IMG/VR virus record: IMGVR_UViG_3300010371_000033
Location: 20,702-84,701 of that record
Length of the DNA stretch: 64,000 bases
Strand: one strand, 5' to 3'
Source of the DNA: a virus
Made by a program: the position numbers and the translations under genes
In this document: positions 50,677 to 59,590 of the stretch, in pieces
How the letters are laid out: every line of letters begins with the position of its first letter
How positions within the stretch are numbered: position 1 is the first letter of the stretch
Notes under the pieces: model-generated
Databases searched by the model: none
Seen by the model: the letters and a program-made list of their open reading frames with translations, nothing else
What the model was told of the DNA's origin: nothing

Positions 50677-50875
50677 ACGACAGTCTTTGATGGAATTACT
50701 TGAGCGTTTGAAACATATTGAGGGAGCACGAGACGGAGATGAAGCATGTTTAAGATGTGCTCGTCGTCATCTTGCAGAAGTTCTTGGATTGGATCTTACC
50801 CACTATCGCCTAATGTATGAAGAGATTCCTGTTACACGTAAGATGTTCTACAAGCATTACAAGAAAGTAGAATGA
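50663..50875 (+). CDS. 70-residue helical hypothetical protein
   Basis: The product (MNKNERQSLMELLERLKHIE) has a CLRCARRHLAEVLGLDL segment and a basic end. It overlaps the next gene by ATGA. It could be a small regulator, but there is no recognised domain. Confidence 0.5.
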   Translation: MNKNERQSLMELLERLKHIEGARDGDEACLRCARRHLAEVLGLDLTHYRLMYEEIPVTRKMFYKHYKKVE

Positions 50876-51078
50876 CGAAGTGGCCATACACGCAAGTAGA
50901 CCATGATGGCTTCAAATGTGGAGTTTGTGGAAAAGTAGTTGTAACAGACTGCATGATAATAGACCAATATGGACACCAGGTGTATTTCCCTGCATCCTTA
51001 TATTGGAATTTTGAAAAGTCAGAAGTTTACTGTGGATCTGAACATTCCTTAGAAGGTCACAAGAAATCAGCTAGATGA
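50872..51078 (+). CDS. Small zinc-ribbon-like protein
   Basis: This 68-residue protein has GFKCGVCGKVV, then CMIIDQYGHQVYFPASL and EVYCGSEHSLEGH. CxxC plus a later Cys and His may hold zinc. It is the last gene of the rightward module and overlaps the convergent small gene by 12 bases. Function unknown. Confidence 0.55.
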   Translation: MTKWPYTQVDHDGFKCGVCGKVVVTDCMIIDQYGHQVYFPASLYWNFEKSEVYCGSEHSLEGHKKSAR

Positions 51079-51249
51079 TTTCTTCTTTGAGAATATACTC
51101 TTAGCACGCTTGATTAGGTCCCACCACTTCCCAAGCAAGAAGTCTCTTGCTACAAGACTATAATGACGAACTAAACCGCCTGCAACGAAACAGGCGATAT
51201 AGGGGACCCAAGACCAATGTACAGTTGGTAGGAAAGAAAGGATTGACAT
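51067..51249 (-). CDS. Small single-span membrane protein downstream of tail tube gene
   Basis: The start overlaps the gp19 stop (TAATG on the minus strand). The 60-residue product has a hydrophobic segment (WSWVPYIACFVAGGLVRHY) and a Lys/Ser-rich C-terminus. Coupling to gp19 suggests late expression. Possibly holin- or lysis-related, but not recognised. Confidence 0.55.
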   Translation of the reverse strand: MSILSFLPTVHWSWVPYIACFVAGGLVRHYSLVARDFLLGKWWDLIKRAKSIFSKKKSSS

Positions 51250-51782
51250 TATTCAATCTCACCCACGATGGTGAATTCATCAAGAACGAATGTAACAGGG
51301 AAGATTTCAATTTGACTACCAGCTTGCCAAGACAACTGAATTCCGCCCACTTGTACAGGAAATAGTCCCTCAAAGTTATAAGTCTTGATGACTTGACCTG
51401 TTTGTGAATACTGCAGAACTTGTCCACGGCTCTTGTATGCTGCAGGTGCTGATGTACCTGTAGCACGAATGTTAGTTACAGGTGTATTAATCTTTCCAAC
51501 CCATGCTTCAAAACCAGCACGTACCAAGAAGTCTTCATCGTTTATTACTTCAACTTGCCATTGCTGATATTGACGAACACCAGCAACGTTTATCGTACGA
51601 CCAAAATAAGGTACAGGTATGGAAGTGACGGATGAATCTGGTATCGAAGCAGCCATGATCATAAATGGCTGTTTGATTTGACCACGCCCATCCAATGGGT
51701 TAAAGATGTTGACTTGGAACAGACTAGGGCGAGCGCCACCATATTGGAGTTGGCTCTGGATGTCTGAAATTGCAAATGCCAT
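51249..51782 (-). CDS. 19: Tail tube protein gp19
   Basis: This 177-residue protein follows T4 gp19 (163 residues): MAFAISDIQSQLQYGGARPS, PFMIMAASIPDSSVTSIPVP, YFGRTINVAG, YNFEGLFPVQVGGIQLSWQA. It forms the hexameric inner tube. It lies 15 bases after gp18, the classic sheath-tube pair. Confidence 0.94.
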   Translation of the reverse strand: MAFAISDIQSQLQYGGARPSLFQVNIFNPLDGRGQIKQPFMIMAASIPDSSVTSIPVPYFGRTINVAGVRQYQQWQVEVINDEDFLVRAGFEAWVGKINTPVTNIRATGTSAPAAYKSRGQVLQYSQTGQVIKTYNFEGLFPVQVGGIQLSWQAGSQIEIFPVTFVLDEFTIVGEIE

Positions 51783-51797
51783 GTTAGTTATTCCTTA

Positions 51798-53822
51798 TCA
51801 AGAAGAAATTGGACCAGTTGTTTGTTGTTCTGAGAAGCTGACTGATCCATTAACTGCTGTAAATGTCAAATTGATGAAGTTGATTGAGAAGTTTGGCTGC
51901 ACATAAATGCTACCAACGAACTCATTACTATCAACAACCTGTTGTGTATTGTTGGTTGAATCGCAGATGACCTGGAACCAAGTCAAACCACGACGACCCT
52001 GAACATCACGCAAGTACGGGTTGACCATATTTACGAACTGGGCTTGTGTGATTGTATCATTGAATTCAAACAATTCATATTTAGCAGCAATAGCAATCGC
52101 CTTTTCAATCACAACAAACAGTGAACGCACGTTGATGCGACTGAATGCGCTTGGCTTAGACAACAAGGTCTTATCACCAAACAATACAGTACCCTGTCCA
52201 GGGAATGTCACAACTGGGTTGATTGAAGACTGATACAACAAGTCTCTATCAGTCTGTTGTGGACTGTAAGCCAACTTGATGCAATTCTTGATGTTGCCAC
52301 GGTTGTAACCGGCTGGAGACCACCATGGGTCTGGAAGGGAAGCATACAAACCAGCGATATCAGCATTCAATGGAACATAGATGTACTGAGAGTTGTATGG
52401 GTCATACATGTACTTGTAACCAGAATCCAAGAAAGCATAGCTGCTAGATGGAAGTTGATTACGATAAGACACAAGACCAGCAGCTTGACCAGCAGTCACA
52501 CCAACAACAGTAGAACGTGGTGGGCTCACGAATGCGATACAATCCTTGCGTCCTTCAGCCAATTGACTGATCAAGAAAACAGGAATAGTTGAATTTAGAG
52601 TTGGACCCTGAATAATTGCATTGATGGTGTATGTATCAGCATTCTGGTACAAAGCCCATGCGTTTTGCAATGAACCTGTTGAGATGGTGCCTTCTCCAGC
52701 AGAACCAACACCACCAGCAAATGTAACTTCAAGAGGAGTGTAATTGGTAGAAGCTGTGATAGATGAAGCGTTACCAGATGGCGCACCAGCACGATCACCA
52801 GTCCACCATGCATAAGCACTTTGTGTGTTGATCACTGAAGCATAGTAGTTGCTTCCGCCAGACTCTGCCTGAGAATCTTTCGCACGTGACAAACCTTGGT
52901 ACACTTCCAATACGGAACCAGGGATGCCTGTAAATGCACCACCAGCGTCAACAAACACTACGTGCAATTCATCACCAGCGCCACCCAACTTAGATACATA
53001 ATCAGATGTACCAGGAGCGGTTGTTACGAGGTTGTAGAATTCCCAGTAGCGAGTCACAGTGGCTGAAGTTGCGTTAGCAGTCAAGAACAGAGTGTTTGCC
53101 AATGAGATAACAGCAGTGGCCACACCATTGGCAGTCGTTACAGGTGTACCAACAGAAGAAATCTGAACATACTGCGTACCAATGGAGGTGTTGCCTAGAG
53201 CCAACCAGTCACCTGCATTCAAACTTCCAACAATTGTGGTAGCATCTCCCAATGAAGCGGTGTTAGCTGTATTGCCAGATGGGTTTGAGTTAGTAACAGT
53301 CAAAACACCACTGTTAGCACCAGGCTGGAAAGTGAATTGCGCAGTGTTATTAGCATTGGAAGGAGCAGGAGAAGAACTGGTGTAAGCATTTGCAGAGTCG
53401 CAAACAGAGACTTGCAAACTGTTACCTAGTGATCCAGGATACTTCGCCATGTACAAACTATTCGTAGGAAGTGAGGTCAGAGCTTCATATGCGTCGCTGT
53501 TGTTGACCTGAATTGGGGTAGCAGTGCCTGTATTTGCAAGTGAGTTTACAGCATTTGCGTCTACAGCACGACAAACATACAATGAAGAACTGTAAGACAA
53601 GAAGTTGTAAGCACTGAACCAAGATTCAATGTTGTAATCATTGATTGGTTTACCAAAAGTTTGGATCAACTGCGATACAGAACCAATCAGAGTTGGTTGC
53701 ATAGCAGGACCCCATACGAACGGAGCAGCAGTCGCTCCCACTGTTGTAGGAACAGCAGGAATCGTAAGAGTTTGGTCTTGTTCCTGTACAGTTACACCAG
53801 GAGAGATAGAAAACATCGCCAT
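51798..53822 (-). CDS. 18: Contractile tail sheath protein gp18
   Basis: This 674-residue protein (T4 gp18: 659) starts MAMFSISPGVTVQEQDQTLT and has TTVGATAAPFVWGPAMQPTL. The conserved C-terminal sheath domain is FPGQGTVLFGDKTLLSKPSA, FSRINVRSLFVVIEKAIAIA and VICDSTNNTQQVVDSNEFVG. The middle is Ala/Thr/Ser-rich, an exposed variable domain. An AGGAG RBS lies upstream, and a late-type promoter is about 43 bases before the ATG. Confidence 0.96.
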   Translation of the reverse strand: MAMFSISPGVTVQEQDQTLTIPAVPTTVGATAAPFVWGPAMQPTLIGSVSQLIQTFGKPINDYNIESWFSAYNFLSYSSSLYVCRAVDANAVNSLANTGTATPIQVNNSDAYEALTSLPTNSLYMAKYPGSLGNSLQVSVCDSANAYTSSSPAPSNANNTAQFTFQPGANSGVLTVTNSNPSGNTANTASLGDATTIVGSLNAGDWLALGNTSIGTQYVQISSVGTPVTTANGVATAVISLANTLFLTANATSATVTRYWEFYNLVTTAPGTSDYVSKLGGAGDELHVVFVDAGGAFTGIPGSVLEVYQGLSRAKDSQAESGGSNYYASVINTQSAYAWWTGDRAGAPSGNASSITASTNYTPLEVTFAGGVGSAGEGTISTGSLQNAWALYQNADTYTINAIIQGPTLNSTIPVFLISQLAEGRKDCIAFVSPPRSTVVGVTAGQAAGLVSYRNQLPSSSYAFLDSGYKYMYDPYNSQYIYVPLNADIAGLYASLPDPWWSPAGYNRGNIKNCIKLAYSPQQTDRDLLYQSSINPVVTFPGQGTVLFGDKTLLSKPSAFSRINVRSLFVVIEKAIAIAAKYELFEFNDTITQAQFVNMVNPYLRDVQGRRGLTWFQVICDSTNNTQQVVDSNEFVGSIYVQPNFSINFINLTFTAVNGSVSFSEQQTTGPISS

Positions 53823-53865
53823 GTTGTTGGCTCCTACAGAAAATTAGTGATATTTCATCAGAATG

Positions 53866-53872
53866 TATTTAG
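53866..53872 (-). promoter_or_regulatory. Late-type promoter element CTAAATA for tail sheath and tube
   Basis: On the minus strand, ACTAAATAC lies about 43 bases before the gp18 ATG, in the 67-base gap between terminase and sheath genes. Confidence 0.6.
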
Positions 53873-53889
53873 TTTTTGGACAGCCTGTG

Positions 53890-55572
53890 TTACCAATTGC
53901 CTACTTGATATTCAGCTTGTTCAATCACATCAGAGAGGGCAGGAGTAAAATCAAAAGGTTTTTCTTCCTCAATTTCACCTTCATCAATGATTCCAAACAA
54001 CAACTGGTCTTCTTCATGTTTTTCACGTTTCTGTTCCTGAATCTTCTTCCATGCTGAATCTGCAGGTTCTGTAATATCTAAGAATGCAATCTGTGTAGTC
54101 GCCCAACAGAATAGAACAAGGCACATCACGAGATCATCATGCCTACCTTCCTGCGCCTCAAAACTCTTGCCAGCCTTGATGAAGGATATCAATTCATTTA
54201 CCAGTTCTTCGCTGTTTAGAATGATCTGATCATTTTCAAGAATGCTCTTCAACGCGAAACATCCAATACGTTTTACAGGTGTTGTTGTTCTTATTCCATG
54301 TTTTGGATTGTTACCACCATTCAGCATTATTCCAGCTCTACCTGCTGAACCTGTTTGCATGATGTTTTCGCATTCTAGATCATAAAGCAATATGCTGATG
54401 ACTTGCGCGCCAATGTCATTCTCTTCTGCTAGAATATATGCGTCATTGTACACCTTAGCTGCATGCGCAATGTAGTTGGGATAAGTTTCTGCTTTAATGG
54501 TATTTTCTCTAAATTGTGCTACCACTTCATAAGGCGCAGAAGTTACATCAATTACAAGGAATGCAGAATAATCTCCTCCTACTCCACGAGCAGTGTCAGC
54601 TACAACCATGTAGATATGATTATCAATTGGTTCCTTGTAGATAGCAATATCTTCAGATTTTCTGAGAGAATCAATATGTGGTAGTCGTGCAAGAACGATT
54701 GGATCAATCAGAGTATCAGTACTGCCGATAAATTCTGTATCATATTCTTGCCTAAATTGTTCTTTAGACGTGTTCTTGATGGTTTCTTCTTTCCACTTTT
54801 CATCACGACCAGGAGTTTCAGACCAATGTATATCTATGGGCTTGTAAGCGTTCTTTTTAGTAATCGCGCCTTTCCATAGATTGAAGAACAACTCCATTCC
54901 ATTTGGAGTGCTGATGATAATAACCTTGGTCTTTGTACCAGAAGTAATAACAGGATAAGTAGAAGTAAAGAACTTGGTCTGAATGTTATAAGGCACGTGA
55001 GCGAACTCATCTAATACGACGCAGTTCAAGCTCTTTGAACGCAAACCACCTGCTGTGGTTGCTGATGCGAAAACAGATGAATTGTTCTCAAGAGCAATGG
55101 AACGCAGATTCCAAGTCACTACACCCTGTTGAATCCATTTTGGTAAATTTTCATATGCTAAACGAACACGACCCAGAAGTTCTTGGGCGTTCTCCATTTT
55201 GTTAGCCATCAAACCTATAGCATAAGATGGTTGAAAGATTATGCTCCAGATGATGAATCCACTGACGGATGTGGATTTACCGCACTGACGTGGAGCTTTT
55301 ACAATTGAGAATCTTCCTCTAATAAATTGTTTGATCATCTTCTTCTGATATTTCCAAGGTTTGAATGGAACCAAACCTTCATCTAAGTTGATGATCTTAA
55401 TGTAATTTTCTATGAAATAGATAGGGTCTTCAGAACATTTGACATATTCCTCCATCTGTGAGGGAGTCAAACGCACTGGGATACCAGCAGGTCTTAGACG
55501 AGGATTACCATCAAAACTGCTGCGTTCTAGATCTATATGTTCAGCTAAAACTAATTCTTCACTCTGATTCAT
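53890..55572 (-). CDS. 17: Terminase large subunit gp17
   Basis: This 560-residue packaging motor has Walker A APRQCGKST (Lys99), Walker B CVVLDEFAHV (Asp188-Glu189), motif III IIISTPNG, and the nuclease acidic residues VADTARG (Asp326), AEENDIG and GRHDDLVMCL. T4 gp17 is 610 residues. It translocates DNA into the prohead and cuts it. It overlaps gp16 by 14 bases. Confidence 0.96.
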   Translation of the reverse strand: MNQSEELVLAEHIDLERSSFDGNPRLRPAGIPVRLTPSQMEEYVKCSEDPIYFIENYIKIINLDEGLVPFKPWKYQKKMIKQFIRGRFSIVKAPRQCGKSTSVSGFIIWSIIFQPSYAIGLMANKMENAQELLGRVRLAYENLPKWIQQGVVTWNLRSIALENNSSVFASATTAGGLRSKSLNCVVLDEFAHVPYNIQTKFFTSTYPVITSGTKTKVIIISTPNGMELFFNLWKGAITKKNAYKPIDIHWSETPGRDEKWKEETIKNTSKEQFRQEYDTEFIGSTDTLIDPIVLARLPHIDSLRKSEDIAIYKEPIDNHIYMVVADTARGVGGDYSAFLVIDVTSAPYEVVAQFRENTIKAETYPNYIAHAAKVYNDAYILAEENDIGAQVISILLYDLECENIMQTGSAGRAGIMLNGGNNPKHGIRTTTPVKRIGCFALKSILENDQIILNSEELVNELISFIKAGKSFEAQEGRHDDLVMCLVLFCWATTQIAFLDITEPADSAWKKIQEQKREKHEEDQLLFGIIDEGEIEEEKPFDFTPALSDVIEQAEYQVGNW

Positions 55573-56041
55573 GATCTAGTTTTTCTTGCATCTTGCGTTT
55601 CTGGTACACCATGTCTAACAGTTCTGCAGGAGAACTCACAATGATTGTATTATTATTGATGGTGTTAGCTGATTCTTTTGCAGCTTCCTTAGAGGGAGTT
55701 AATGCTCTCCTAGATTCATGTAATGCTAATAATCCTTGGTTGGCTTCTGCCACTTCCTTAATGATCTTGCTTACAATTTCATAAGCATGAGGTTGTTGTG
55801 AACCTGTAGCAACAGCCATTATTCCCTGTAATGCCTCTGTTCCTTGTTCAATGATATTAATCAGAGTCTGCCTAGATCTTTCAAAATCTTCCTCAGCTTG
55901 TTTCTCTTGTTCTGTCAATTCAATCTTTTCTGGAATCTGTTGTGTCACTATGGGTGGCATGGGATGCGCATTATCCACAACAAGTGGAGACATATCCAAT
56001 GCTTGCGACAATGATTTTAAGATCGTAGTGTTGTTTGACAT
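55559..56041 (-). CDS. 16: Terminase small subunit gp16
   Basis: The ATG at 56039-56041 (MSNNTTILKSLSQALDMSPL) is preferred to one 15 bases earlier. The 160-residue helical protein has EEDFERSRQTLINIIEQGTE, HAYEIVSKIIKEVAEANQGL, the gp16 oligomer core, and a C-terminal Ser/Asn linker before a last helix. It recognises the DNA and stimulates gp17. T4 gp16 is 164 residues. Confidence 0.93.
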   Translation of the reverse strand: MSNNTTILKSLSQALDMSPLVVDNAHPMPPIVTQQIPEKIELTEQEKQAEEDFERSRQTLINIIEQGTEALQGIMAVATGSQQPHAYEIVSKIIKEVAEANQGLLALHESRRALTPSKEAAKESANTINNNTIIVSSPAELLDMVYQKRKMQEKLDHESE

Positions 56042-56042
56042 A

Positions 56043-56897
56043 TCAGTTTGTATCATCTATGATTTGTACGCAATAAGACCAATCATCATCAAAATTGATC
56101 AATAATGGACTGATAGAGGCTGCTGCGTTTGTGGTGGGTGACCCATTGGCCAACATTCCTGGGGAAGTGTTAGCTTCTGTAGACCAGGTGGGAATAGATG
56201 TATTGTTACCAATATATGCATCTGCCTTAGATACTTTAATAATCTTTCTTGTATGCGGTGGTCCAATGAAATAAGCTTTCATAGTGAACATCAAAGACCA
56301 AACCATAATGCGTCTAGAATTATTGTCTCCATCCTTGTAACTGTCATAGAGACTAGCATTATTAAACACAATAGGCATATTAAATTCAATTCCTAATTCA
56401 TCAACCAGTCTGACACGGTTGACCCATTCTGGTGTAAAGAATGGCAGGATTTGTTCAAGTATCTGTGAATTATCATCAGTGGTGTTCGTCATTATATCCA
56501 ATCGCCATTGTATATCCATTGGAATTGGAACGAATACAAAAGAAGCATTGGAGGGATCGCCATGCGCTGTATTTGCGGCTATAACATTGTTCGCCAAAGA
56601 ATAAGGGGCAACCATTTTTTTGGTTGAACTTAATTTTCTGTCAGCAGCATAATTCATACTGACCATTTCAGCCGCCATTCGAGGCAAACTGATTCCCACT
56701 GGTTTGTTTAGATCAGGATTACCATCAAGACGACCTAACCATTTTTGGCGTGGACCATATGCGATTGGAATTTTGATAGTTTCTTGAACTTCACCATTAC
56801 CATCAAATTTCTGAACATAGATGTCCGTGAACAAGCTCATGAACGCTGCAGCGCATCTTCTGAAAGATTGACGATAGAAAGGAGGATTAGATAGCAT
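56043..56897 (-). CDS. 15: Tail sheath terminator gp15
   Basis: This 284-residue protein (T4: 272) begins MLSNPPFYRQSFRRCAAAFM, with IPIAYGPRQKWLGRL, PRMAAEMVSMNYAADRKLSS, DNSQILEQILPFFTPEWVNR and RRIMVWSLMFTMKAYFIGPP. gp15 caps the tail and joins it to the neck. It follows gp14 after five bases. Confidence 0.94.
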   Translation of the reverse strand: MLSNPPFYRQSFRRCAAAFMSLFTDIYVQKFDGNGEVQETIKIPIAYGPRQKWLGRLDGNPDLNKPVGISLPRMAAEMVSMNYAADRKLSSTKKMVAPYSLANNVIAANTAHGDPSNASFVFVPIPMDIQWRLDIMTNTTDDNSQILEQILPFFTPEWVNRVRLVDELGIEFNMPIVFNNASLYDSYKDGDNNSRRIMVWSLMFTMKAYFIGPPHTRKIIKVSKADAYIGNNTSIPTWSTEANTSPGMLANGSPTTNAAASISPLLINFDDDWSYCVQIIDDTN

Positions 56898-56902
56898 AAT
56901 GA

Positions 56903-57676
56903 TTAGACCTGATTATCACCGAAAGGATCATCATTTGAGAAGTCTATAAAAGTGTTTGCTTCCTGATTTATGTCTTCACTATGGTCTTCAGTTGAACCCG
57001 AGTTAGGATCAATTCCTGGTCCATCAAACTTGATTGCAAACTGGTCATCAGCAGACACTAACATATCACCACCTGTTGCATCAGACAAGGTGTTGTTGGT
57101 CTGTTGTGATAATCCATATTTGGCGAATATAGCATCAATTTCTGGAACTCCTGTATTATACAATTCATTATTTGGAGAATACAACTCGCTTTGTAGATCA
57201 AATGCTTGAAGTTTTCCAAATTGATAGAAGGGAACTTCATGTTCAACGAACCTTATAGAATACATCTTTTGGTTCATTGGTAAATAGATTATATCACCTT
57301 CACGTGGTCTGAGGATAGGTTCTCCAGACCATGTTTGTCCTGTAAATTGAAATAGAGGATCCTTGTCAAATACATTTTTCTTGAATTCATTTCTAGATAT
57401 CGTAAATGTAATCTGATCACGGAGCTCCAAACCGAACTGTGTTAGGAAGTCTCCTTGGCCACCAAAGCCTTCAACATTCTTAAGATACACAGTTACAGGA
57501 TAAGCATTGTAAAACTTGGACAACTTATCATCAGGCATGATGGTGTCAGTGTTAAGTTGCATTCTAGGAATGTAGAACACTTCAACGCCATGTATCTGTA
57601 TAACTTCATCCACAAGGTCATTGGCGAGTTGTTGTTCGCCTTGGGTTGAATAGTTGCGGAAGAATTGAGTCGTCAT
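56903..57676 (-). CDS. 14: Neck protein gp14
   Basis: This 257-residue protein (T4 gp14: 256) has MTTQFFRNYSTQGEQQLAND, HGVEVFYIPRM, QITFTISRNEFKKNVF, PREGDIIYLPMNQKMYSIRF and a variable acidic end. With gp13 it builds the collar. A membrane-protein gene separates it from gp13, which is unusual. Confidence 0.92.
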   Translation of the reverse strand: MTTQFFRNYSTQGEQQLANDLVDEVIQIHGVEVFYIPRMQLNTDTIMPDDKLSKFYNAYPVTVYLKNVEGFGGQGDFLTQFGLELRDQITFTISRNEFKKNVFDKDPLFQFTGQTWSGEPILRPREGDIIYLPMNQKMYSIRFVEHEVPFYQFGKLQAFDLQSELYSPNNELYNTGVPEIDAIFAKYGLSQQTNNTLSDATGGDMLVSADDQFAIKFDGPGIDPNSGSTEDHSEDINQEANTFIDFSNDDPFGDNQV

Positions 57677-57969
57677 GTAGTGATATCATGTTTCAAAGCA
57701 TTGGTGCAATGGTCTTTCTGAATTGCGTCTAATATCTTGCATAGCACGCAACCCCACTTCTTGCCAGCTATCTGCGCCTTCGCTGCCCGAGCGCTGATTG
57801 TCTCATCAACTCTACCATTTGCACTGACATTTGATGCCTCGTCAATCATCAATGCTATATTTAGAGCCTTTTCAGGATTCAGGAAGGTGAACAAGAAATA
57901 AAGTATTGCGATATAGACCAATCCTAATGCAAGAATTGGCGAAAGAACAATGAGTGCTAGTCTTTTCAT
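57673..57969 (-). CDS. Membrane-anchored protein between gp13 and gp14
   Basis: The ATG at 57967-57969 overlaps the gp13 stop (ATGA) and its own stop overlaps the gp14 start. The 98-residue product has an N-terminal hydrophobic segment (LALIVLSPILALGLVYIAIL, followed by YFLFTF). The soluble part has two Cys (CVLCKI) and a basic end. The topology is N-anchor with a soluble domain. It may serve lysis or superinfection control; no family is recognised. Confidence 0.6.
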   Translation of the reverse strand: MKRLALIVLSPILALGLVYIAILYFLFTFLNPEKALNIALMIDEASNVSANGRVDETISARAAKAQIAGKKWGCVLCKILDAIQKDHCTNALKHDITT

Positions 57970-58712
57970 CCCACAAATCCTTCTATTGGCCAACCATATT
58001 TGCCTGTCATCTCTTCTTCCATTCTTTCTTTCTGAATCATATATCTCTGTAATATTTGTTGGCCATTAAACATTACACCACCAGGCATTTGAATACCAGT
58101 GAATTTGCTAAGATTGGTTCCCCATTGAATACCAAGTAACGCTTCAGCATACTCCTGGAGCCAACGATCACCCCAGATGGTTGGGAATTGATTTGGGTCT
58201 AATGCTTGGTAGCATTTAACGATAACATATGTTCCAACTTGAATATATGTCGTGTCCATGTCTAGATACAGATTGCCTTCATGGCGATTCCAACGGATAG
58301 GCTTCTGACCAACAAGCAATTCTTCTAACAGTTGGATATGTTGAAACGCCATGAAATATGGAACGATTGATTGAGACGTCAGAGTATAAAGGTCATTCAA
58401 AGCGATCTGATACTGAATGTTGAAGAAATTACCTGTTGAATAAATCGCACCTAGAGGGAACACTTCAACTGCACCGATAACATTTTGTGGCATAGGAAAT
58501 ACAACGCCACCATTAGCAGACATCATCTCTGGAGTGATCCGTTGTTTGTAATATACCAATTGGCTGCCATCAAAATGGTAGTCTGCGAAATATTCTAGAG
58601 CAGTGTCAATTCTGTCTTCAATCTGCGTTTCTTCAACGTTGATTTGAATAACAGGTGCACCCAATTTACGAAGAATGTATTCTTTGAATTGTTGGCGGTT
58701 GGCAGGTACCAT
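57966..58712 (-). CDS. 13: Neck protein gp13
   Basis: The ATG at 58710-58712 (MVPANRQQFKEYILRKLGAP) has AGGTGA seven bases upstream. The 248-residue product follows gp13: VIQINVEETQIEDRIDTALE, YFADYHFDGSQ, NFFNIQYQIALNDLYTLTS, and IWGDRWLQEYAEALLGIQWG. It begins the leftward neck-tail-terminase operon, with a late-type element about 25 bases upstream. Confidence 0.94.
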   Translation of the reverse strand: MVPANRQQFKEYILRKLGAPVIQINVEETQIEDRIDTALEYFADYHFDGSQLVYYKQRITPEMMSANGGVVFPMPQNVIGAVEVFPLGAIYSTGNFFNIQYQIALNDLYTLTSQSIVPYFMAFQHIQLLEELLVGQKPIRWNRHEGNLYLDMDTTYIQVGTYVIVKCYQALDPNQFPTIWGDRWLQEYAEALLGIQWGTNLSKFTGIQMPGGVMFNGQQILQRYMIQKERMEEEMTGKYGWPIEGFVG

Positions 58713-58736
58713 TGTATCACCTATAGATAGCACTTC

Positions 58737-58743
58737 TATTTAG
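58737..58743 (-). promoter_or_regulatory. Late-type promoter element CTAAATA for neck operon
   Basis: On the minus strand CTAAATAGAAG lies 24 bases before the gp13 ATG. Confidence 0.6.
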
Positions 58744-58749
58744 TGTGAC

Positions 58750-58756
58750 CTAAATA
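58750..58756 (+). promoter_or_regulatory. Late-type promoter element CTAAATA facing rightward
   Basis: CTAAATATTC lies back to back with the gp13 element, six bases away. Only six bases separate it from the ATG at 58763, so the transcript would have almost no leader. Confidence 0.5.
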
Positions 58757-58762
58757 TTCTGC

Positions 58763-59590
58763 ATGCGAACTCTACATGCAGAAATTCTTTTTCATCCAAC
58801 AGAAAAGCCTTTAATCAAGCTCTATCATGATTTAAATGAGGAGTTAGAAGGTTTAGATGGTCCACATGTTTATAAAGTCCTGAGTAAGTTTAAGCCATCA
58901 TCCTTGGATCATGAAACAATTCAGAGGGAATTACATCATCATCTCTTTAAACATGGTTATATGTCGGACTCTCCAAGGCATCCACTTGTCAGAAGTCCTG
59001 AAGAAAATAAACACGCATTAGAATGGGATAGAATTACAAAAAATCGTGAAGCACGACATGCAGGTTGGCACTCTGACCAAGCATCTGAAATGAATCATAA
59101 GAATCAGAAGACGAATGTATTTGGAGTTTGGAGCACTAGTCATCCTACACAGATTCGTAACAGATATACCAAGGGATCAACAACTCCAAGGAAAGGTGGT
59201 GTTGATAAGGATGCACAAGGTGGTGAAATTAAGGATGCTCAGAAACCAGGTCATGTTGTACTGATTGATGATGCCAGAGCACAACACAAAGCTGGCACTT
59301 CTCCTGATCGCTGGTTCTCAAGGATCCCTAACATCAGAAAGATACCTAAGTCCGGACTACAAATAGATTCTAAACGCTTTGGAAACAACATTGATAAGTA
59401 TATTGACGCTAAAAAGAAACATGTCTTCCGTTATGATCCAGCAACAGTCGCTAGAAATTGGTTAAAGACCAACAAGAAACATCCTAATTATAAGCGTGCC
59501 AAAGAATATGTCAAGAGTCAATTTGGATTGAGAAGAGAAAGTTTCATACTAGATGATGTAATGCATGTATTATTCGAGGAAAGAATATGA
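58763..59590 (+). CDS. Basic, His-rich hypothetical protein
   Basis: This 275-residue protein starts MRTLHAEILFHPTEKPLIKL and has no RBS. It is basic and His-rich (RELHHHLFKHGYMSDSPRHP), with VFGVWSTSHPTQIRNRYTKG, QKPGHVVLIDDARAQHKAGT and RYDPATVARNWLKTNKKHPN. The end (LDDVMHVLFEERI) is acidic. Location before the portal and a late-type element suggest a virion or packaged protein. It is not recognised; the next gene overlaps by 4 bases. Confidence 0.6.
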   Translation: MRTLHAEILFHPTEKPLIKLYHDLNEELEGLDGPHVYKVLSKFKPSSLDHETIQRELHHHLFKHGYMSDSPRHPLVRSPEENKHALEWDRITKNREARHAGWHSDQASEMNHKNQKTNVFGVWSTSHPTQIRNRYTKGSTTPRKGGVDKDAQGGEIKDAQKPGHVVLIDDARAQHKAGTSPDRWFSRIPNIRKIPKSGLQIDSKRFGNNIDKYIDAKKKHVFRYDPATVARNWLKTNKKHPNYKRAKEYVKSQFGLRRESFILDDVMHVLFEERI

